Source: Lachnospiraceae bacterium UBA7196 (GTDB taxonomy: Bacteria > Bacillota > Clostridia > Lachnospirales > Lachnospiraceae). Taken from it: 64,000 bases of DNA. Position 1 is the stretch's first letter. Each line of letters starts with the position of its first letter. This document shows positions 59,289 to 64,000 of this stretch, piece by piece. Made by a program: the position numbers and the translations under genes. The notes beneath the pieces were generated by a model. The model saw only the letters and a list, made by a program, of their open reading frames with translations, was not told the origin of the DNA and made no database searches. The DNA is taken from NCBI GenBank assembly GCA_002490835.1, contig DKUU01000007.1, positions 62,001 through 126,000 on the forward strand, read 5' to 3'.

Positions 59289-59969
59289 ATGGCTGAAAAG
59301 ATTTTAAGTGTTTTTATAGATGAATCGGGCGATTTTGGGCCATATGATTCTCATGCGCCATATTATTTGGTTGCGATGGTCTTACATAATCAGGATATTG
59401 ATATTAGCAAAAATATTGATGAATTGGAGAGTCATTTGACAAACATTGGATATAAACAGCACGCCATCCATACGGGACCATTGATCCGAAGGGAATCCGT
59501 CTATGCCAATGACCTTATGGAAGAACGCAAAAGGCTTTTTAACGCATTATTTCATTTTACCCGTAAATTGGAGTTACATTATGTTTGTGCCAAAATAAGG
59601 AAAGATGAATGCCCGGATGTAATTACGTTAACAGCAAGAATATCAAAAGCGATTGCAGGAATACTTAAGGAATATCAAAATTTTTGGGAGCAGTTTGACC
59701 GAATTATAATCTATTATGATAATGGTCAGATTGAACTCACCAAAATTCTGATTTCGGTTTTTAGTACTCTTTATGCCCATGTAGAGTTCAGAAAAGTGAA
59801 GCCTGTAGATTATAAATTGTTTCAGGCGGCTGATATGATTTGTACGATGGAATTACTTGCAGAAAAAGCAGAGTCCAATTCATTTTCAAGGTCTGAGCAG
59901 GAATTCTTTTGTTCCGTACGTGACTTTAGAAAGAATTATCTTAAGCCGTTATTGAAGAAGCGTTTATAG
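59289..59969 (+). CDS. DUF3800 protein
   Basis: 226 residues, ATG 59289 behind GAAGGG. The start VFIDESGDFG (D11, E12) is the hallmark of DUF3800, thought to adopt an RNase H-like fold; further acidic positions are IIYYDNGQ and FQAADMICTME. Members are often found near mobile or defence genes, with no proven activity. AT-rich compared with its surroundings, and placed right after a terminator, so it may be a single-gene insertion. Confidence 0.85.
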   Translation: MAEKILSVFIDESGDFGPYDSHAPYYLVAMVLHNQDIDISKNIDELESHLTNIGYKQHAIHTGPLIRRESVYANDLMEERKRLFNALFHFTRKLELHYVCAKIRKDECPDVITLTARISKAIAGILKEYQNFWEQFDRIIIYYDNGQIELTKILISVFSTLYAHVEFRKVKPVDYKLFQAADMICTMELLAEKAESNSFSRSEQEFFCSVRDFRKNYLKPLLKKRL

Positions 59970-60114
59970 GAAGCAGATGTACCAGAATGGAAAAGGATAT
60001 GGAGAATGCGTTGGCTTGCAAGAGAGCAGTTTGTCGATAGATTTCTGCTTTTAAATTTTATTGTAGATGCATAGGAAGTTGGACACTTGCAGGCATTCTA
60101 CAAAATAAAAGGGC

Positions 60115-60164
60115 TTGACGAATCCGTAAATCCATTGTACGATACAAACATACCGTTGGTATGT
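60115..60164 (+). promoter_or_regulatory. TetR-gene promoter and operator
   Basis: TTGACG (60115-60120), 17-bp spacer, TACGAT (60138-60143), followed at the transcription start by the perfect palindrome ACATACC-GTT-GGTATGT (60148-60164). Confidence 0.75.
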
Positions 60165-60205
60165 AAAAAGCAGATTGTTTTGCAATTAACGTAGGAGGGA
60201 TAACT

Positions 60206-60859
60206 TTGGCGCGCAATAAATATCCCGAAGAAACCGTAAACCTGATTCTTGAGACAGCGACGCGGCTGTTTGTCCAAAAGGGCTATGAGCGGACTTCCAT
60301 ACAGGACATCATCGACAACCTCGGCGGATTGAGCAAGGGCGCGATCTATCACCACTTCAAATCCAAAGAAGAGATACTCATTGCCGTGACAAACAAAATG
60401 TCGGAAGAGTCCAATAAAATGCTTTTAGAGATCAGGAGCGATCCCAATCTATCGGGCAAGGAAAAGCTCAAAAGACTTTTGGAAGGCTCGCTGAACCGTC
60501 CCGTACACGACAGCATTTTTTCCGCCGCGCCGAATATCAAATCGAGTCCCGCGCTTGTTTCCAGTATTTTAATGGAGTCTGTGGAAACCGTTGCTCCCGA
60601 ATACGTTCTGCCTATCATCGAGCAGGGGATCGGGGACGGCTCCATTCGGACCGAGTATCCGGAGGAACTTGCGGAGCTTGTTATGCTTGTGGGAAATGTC
60701 TGGCTCGACCCTATGGTATTTGACGACGATCCCGAAAAAATATACAGGAAATGCGTTATGTACGATAAAATGCTGCGAGGCTTCGGGCTGGATATTATGG
60801 ACGAAAGTATGATTGAAAGATTACGCAGTCTTACAGAAATGTATTGCAAAAATAAGTAA
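60206..60859 (+). CDS. TetR-family regulator of the MFS gene
   Basis: 217 residues, TTG 60206 six bases after AGGAGGG. Residues about 8-55 are the TetR DNA-binding domain (NLILETATRLFVQKGYERTS, LSKGAIYHHFKSKEEILIAV). A helical ligand domain follows. An operator palindrome covers its own promoter and a near copy (60906-60920) lies before the MFS gene, so it very likely represses both until an inducing drug is bound. Confidence 0.9.
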   Translation: MARNKYPEETVNLILETATRLFVQKGYERTSIQDIIDNLGGLSKGAIYHHFKSKEEILIAVTNKMSEESNKMLLEIRSDPNLSGKEKLKRLLEGSLNRPVHDSIFSAAPNIKSSPALVSSILMESVETVAPEYVLPIIEQGIGDGSIRTEYPEELAELVMLVGNVWLDPMVFDDDPEKIYRKCVMYDKMLRGFGLDIMDESMIERLRSLTEMYCKNK

Positions 60860-60905
60860 AGCCTTTTTTCTGTCCTTTTGGGGCAGAAAAAAATTACCCA
60901 TTTAT

Positions 60906-60920
60906 CATACCGACGGTAGG
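60906..60920. promoter_or_regulatory. Second TetR operator, before the MFS gene
   Basis: CATACCGACGGTAGG differs from CATACCGTTGGTATG of the first operator at three of 15 positions; its core TACCG-A-CGGTA is itself palindromic. Confidence 0.6.
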
Positions 60921-60958
60921 TATTAAAAAAATAGCAGCATAAAATTGGAGGTACAAAT

Positions 60959-62215
60959 ATGAACAAACTCTTTAGACGCGATTTTACAATGGTGGTGATC
61001 GGTCAGATTATCTCGCTTTTCGGCAACGCGATCCTGCGCTTTGCCCTGCCGCTTTACCTGCTTCGCGAGACGGATTCCTCGTCCCTGTTCGGCGCGGTAA
61101 CAGCCTGCGCCTTTATCCCAATGGTGATTTTTTCTCTCTTTGGGGGCGTGATTGCCGACAGAAAAAACAAGCGCAATATCATGGTGGCGCTTGATTTTAC
61201 GACAGCGGCCGTCGTTTTGGGATTCAGCTTTGCTCTGGGAAGTGTTTCGCTGGTTCCTCTGATGATAGCGGTGCTGATGATACTGTACGGCATTTCGGGG
61301 ATTTATCAGCCCGCTGTTCAGGCAAGCATACCGCTGATTGCGGATCAGCAAGTTCTCATGCAGGGCAATGCGGTGATCAATATGGTAAGCACTCTTGCGG
61401 GTCTGCTGGGACCGATCATCGGCGGCGTTTTGTTCGGCGCGTTCGGCATCATGCCCATTCTGTATATCAGCGTCGGCTGCTTCGTTTTTTCGGCCGTTAT
61501 GGAAATTTTCATCCATATCCCTTTTACAAAAAATGCCGACGGCAAGAGCATTTTGGGCGCGGTAGGTTCCGATCTGTCGGACAGCTATCAATTTATCAAA
61601 AAGGATAAGCCGATTTTTATTTCGGTACTTGGTATCCTTGCGCTGTTCAATCTGATTTTTTCGGCAATGTTGATCGTGGGGATTCCCGTGATCGTGGTGC
61701 AGATTTTGGGAATGTCCGATACCGCCCTTGGGATCACGCAGGGCGCAATGGGGCTGGGAGGACTTGCGGGAGGAATGATCGCGGGCGCGGTGGCTGGAAA
61801 AATCCGCTTAAAAAGCGGCTGGCTGTTTTTGATCATATGCTCACTGGCGGCGCTTTTTATGGGAATTTCCGTTTTGGAAACAGTACCGAAAAATATCGGC
61901 TTTATCATAATCACCGCCGTAAGCTTCGGCGTGATGTGCGCTTCCACAATGTTCAGCGTCTCCCTCTTGACGGCGGTGCAGCAGCAAACCCCGCCTCAGC
62001 TTCTTGGCAAAATCATGGCTGTGTGCATTGCCGTGTCTGGCTGCTCCCAGCCTGTTGGACAGGCGGTATACGGCGTGTTGTTTGACGTTTTTGCCGATAA
62101 GCCGTATTTGGTCATGATAGGCGCGGCGGTTTTGGCTATGGCGGTTTCGCTGTACTCCAAAAAGGTGTTTGCGGTTTTGGAAAAAGAATCGAGCCAACCC
62201 CCGTTTTCACCATAA
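60959..62215 (+). CDS. MFS transporter, drug-efflux type
   Basis: 418 residues, ATG 60959 behind GGAGG. Twelve membrane helices are evident. DFTMVVIGQIISLFGNAILR at the start and FGGVIADRKNKRNIMVALDF (MFS motif A between helices 2 and 3) are typical of the macrolide-efflux-like group. Neighbouring TetR gene and shared operators support inducible efflux. Substrate unknown. Confidence 0.9.
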   Translation: MNKLFRRDFTMVVIGQIISLFGNAILRFALPLYLLRETDSSSLFGAVTACAFIPMVIFSLFGGVIADRKNKRNIMVALDFTTAAVVLGFSFALGSVSLVPLMIAVLMILYGISGIYQPAVQASIPLIADQQVLMQGNAVINMVSTLAGLLGPIIGGVLFGAFGIMPILYISVGCFVFSAVMEIFIHIPFTKNADGKSILGAVGSDLSDSYQFIKKDKPIFISVLGILALFNLIFSAMLIVGIPVIVVQILGMSDTALGITQGAMGLGGLAGGMIAGAVAGKIRLKSGWLFLIICSLAALFMGISVLETVPKNIGFIIITAVSFGVMCASTMFSVSLLTAVQQQTPPQLLGKIMAVCIAVSGCSQPVGQAVYGVLFDVFADKPYLVMIGAAVLAMAVSLYSKKVFAVLEKESSQPPFSP

Positions 62216-62305
62216 GTATGAAAAAAGATACTATCACTAAAAAAAGACAGTACTTGTATGCGGGCCGGTTTCGCGGTAATTTAGTGCAAAAGAGGTGAAT
62301 GACTT

Positions 62306-63205
62306 ATGCACTACACAGGAACGATATGGCGGCCGCCCTACGAGGCATCTTCCCTGCTCTTGGAAGTGACTGCCGGCTGCACGCATCACAAATGCAAATT
62401 CTGTACGCTTTACGCGGACCTGCCCTTTCGGTTTCGCATGTCGCCGTTTCAAGACATAGAGGCGGATCTGAAAGAGGCGCAGAAGCGATATCATTATTTT
62501 TACGGCAGGAAAGCGACACGGACGTTTCTGACCGGGGCGAATCCGTTTGTCCTGCAATTTGAAAGGTTGATGAAGATTGCGGAATTGATACATCAATATT
62601 TCCCGGAAATGGAGAGCATCGGCGGTTTCGCCAGAGTGACGGACGTTACCCTGAAAACGGATGAAGAACTGGCTGCCTTACACCATGCAGGCTATGACGG
62701 ACTGACGATCGGCATCGAGACAGCCGACGACGAGGCGCTGCGGTTCATGGATAAGGGCTATCTGGCGGCGGATATTCTAAAGCAGTGCGCAAGACTGGAT
62801 TGGGCAGGCATCAGCTACCGCTTCTTTTATCTGACGGGTATCTCCGGCGCAGGGCGCGGGGAGGAAGGCGCGAGGCTGACCGCCGCTGTCTGCAACAGGC
62901 TGCATCCGACTCTGATCGGGGCGAATATGCTGACGGTATATCCGGATTCTGGGCTTTATCAGGAAATCAAACAAGGTAACTGGAAAGAGGAAAGCGAGCT
63001 GGAAAAGTACAGGGAAGTCCGCGCATTGGTGGAAGGCTTGGAAATCCCCACGGAATTTGCCGCGCTGGGCGCATCCAACGCATTTCAGCTTTATGGCGTT
63101 TTGCCAAAGGATAAGCCCGCCCTGCTTAAGACACTTGACGGCATTATCGACACCGTAAAGGAAGATGATCTGCGGGAATACCGCGAGCATCTCCCCCATT
63201 TATAG
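62306..63205 (+). CDS. Radical SAM protein, first of a tandem pair
   Basis: 299 residues, ATG 62306 behind AGAGGTGA. The iron-sulphur site near the N-terminus is C25-x4-C30-x2-C33 (GCTHHKCKFC), one residue longer than the canonical CX3CX2C; the clustering is otherwise typical, with LTGANPFVLQ, GYDGLTIGIETADDEALRFM and YFLTGISGAG in place of the usual SAM-binding strands. No extra cysteine cluster or B12 domain. Function unknown. The next gene is a paralogue starting ten bases after its stop. Confidence 0.85.
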   Translation: MHYTGTIWRPPYEASSLLLEVTAGCTHHKCKFCTLYADLPFRFRMSPFQDIEADLKEAQKRYHYFYGRKATRTFLTGANPFVLQFERLMKIAELIHQYFPEMESIGGFARVTDVTLKTDEELAALHHAGYDGLTIGIETADDEALRFMDKGYLAADILKQCARLDWAGISYRFFYLTGISGAGRGEEGARLTAAVCNRLHPTLIGANMLTVYPDSGLYQEIKQGNWKEESELEKYREVRALVEGLEIPTEFAALGASNAFQLYGVLPKDKPALLKTLDGIIDTVKEDDLREYREHLPHL

Positions 63206-63214
63206 GGGGCGCTT

Positions 63215-64000
63215 ATGCATTTTACAGGAAGAACATGGCGCCCGCCCTATGAGGCGTCTTCCGTCATCATACAGGCGACTTCCGGCTGCACTTACCGAAA
63301 ATGCCGTTTTTGCAACCTCTATCAGGACGAGTGTTTCCGCATGTCCCCGATGGAAGAATTTGAAGAAGATCTGGCGGAGATTAAAAGATACCAGCCCTAC
63401 GCAAGACGCATCTTCTGGACGGGGGCGAACCCGTTTTCCATGAGCTATGAGAACCTGAAACTTCGTGCGCTCACCGTGCGGGATTATCTCATCAAGTGTC
63501 AGACGATGGCGATGTTTGCGAGCATCCGGGATATCAGGGACAAGGAGGTCTGGCAGCTTAAAAAACTGCGGGCAATGGGGATCAACGGGCTGACCATAGG
63601 CACGGAGAGCGGGGACGATGAGACGCTTGCTCTGGCAGGAAAAGGCTATACGGCGGCAGATATTTTGGAACAGTGCCGAAAACTGGACGAGGCGGGGATA
63701 GAATACTATGTTGTCTATATGACAGGGCTTGCGGGAAAGGGAAACGGGGAACGAAATGCGGTAAACAGCGCAAGACTGTTCAGTCAGTTGAATTCGTATT
63801 TTATCTCTGTGGATTCCTTAACCCTGTTTGCGGGAACGGAATTATATCAAATGGCGCAGGCAGGGCAGTTTATCCCAGCCGATGAAAAGGAACGCCTGCG
63901 GGAATTGCAGATATTTATTCAGAATCTGCAGATCAGGACGCACCTGTTTGCAAACACCAGTTCTAACTTTTACCCGGTCACCGCCTATCTGCCGAAGGAG
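63215..64000 (+). CDS. Radical SAM protein, second of a tandem pair (cut by window end)
   Basis: ATG 63215 behind AGGGGG; 262 codons are visible and the frame is still open at the edge. Same layout as its neighbour: WRPPYEASSVIIQATSGCTY, cysteines at 25, 30 and 33, WTGANPFSMS and GINGLTIGTESGDDETLALA. Similarity to the first copy is clear but moderate, so the duplication is old and both copies have probably kept separate roles. Confidence 0.88.
   Translation, partial: MHFTGRTWRPPYEASSVIIQATSGCTYRKCRFCNLYQDECFRMSPMEEFEEDLAEIKRYQPYARRIFWTGANPFSMSYENLKLRALTVRDYLIKCQTMAMFASIRDIRDKEVWQLKKLRAMGINGLTIGTESGDDETLALAGKGYTAADILEQCRKLDEAGIEYYVVYMTGLAGKGNGERNAVNSARLFSQLNSYFISVDSLTLFAGTELYQMAQAGQFIPADEKERLRELQIFIQNLQIRTHLFANTSSNFYPVTAYLPKE

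Noticed and set aside
1..64000. CRISPR arrays, tRNA or rRNA genes
   Set aside because: No regularly spaced repeats and no recognisable tRNA cloverleaf or rRNA sequence were seen on either strand.

Overview
The window looks like a chromosome segment of a Lachnospiraceae-type Firmicute (Clostridia). GC is moderate, Shine-Dalgarno sites are strong (GGAGG, AAGGAGG), there are many TTG and GTG starts, promoters have TTGACA-17-TATAAT form, and the gene families are typical: XRE/TPR regulators, LytTR/GHKL signalling pairs, paired ABC exporters, a CUT1 sugar transporter without its own ATPase, meso-diaminopimelate dehydrogenase, and an acetolactate synthase with a cysteine-rich insert. I saw no rRNA, tRNA or CRISPR array. 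Species cannot be fixed from sequence alone.

Layout. 0-4 kb: the tail of a GNAT gene, a CD3324-like regulator, a nucleotidyltransferase gene with an ISLre2-type insertion sequence placed exactly between its last codon and its stop, and an Rpn/PD-(D/E)XK nuclease gene. 4-18.6 kb: small accessory genes (GNATs, VOC proteins, an alpha/beta hydrolase, AraC and XRE regulators, a Rieske-FAD oxidoreductase, an AbrB/RelE toxin-antitoxin pair, a P-loop kinase, a sigma factor with a very long C-terminal extension, a fructosamine-kinase-like protein). Two genes here are preceded by near-identical promoter/palindrome units with SOS-box-like sites. 19-30 kb: ddh, then a carbohydrate locus (LacI regulator, a carboxylesterase-SGNH fusion, a GH43-like enzyme, two permeases, a lipoprotein binding protein) tied together by an 18-bp perfect palindrome and a second degenerate copy of it.

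30-45 kb: a MerR/CPBP-protease pair, a lipoprotein esterase, two LytTR/GHKL two-component systems, a heterodimeric ABC exporter, and a second ABC operon preceded by a leader-peptide-plus-hairpins element. A compact version of that element, lacking 107 nt, lies at the start of the CPBP gene. 45-53 kb: a ZorAB/MotAB-like motor pair without the other Zorya genes, a GNAT, TetR, acetolactate synthase, an XRE regulator and an HD-GYP phosphodiesterase.

53-64 kb: a type I toxin-antitoxin candidate (34-residue hydrophobic peptide facing an antisense RNA), lipoproteins, a VanRS-like two-component system with a VanY-like peptidase, HxlR, a small-RNA/small-peptide locus, DUF3800, a TetR/MFS pair with matching operators, and two tandem radical SAM genes, the second cut by the window end. 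The most promising unusual signals are the ABC leader element and its compact copy, the type I toxin locus, the lone ZorAB-like pair, the fused sigma factor, and the small-RNA locus near 59 kb.
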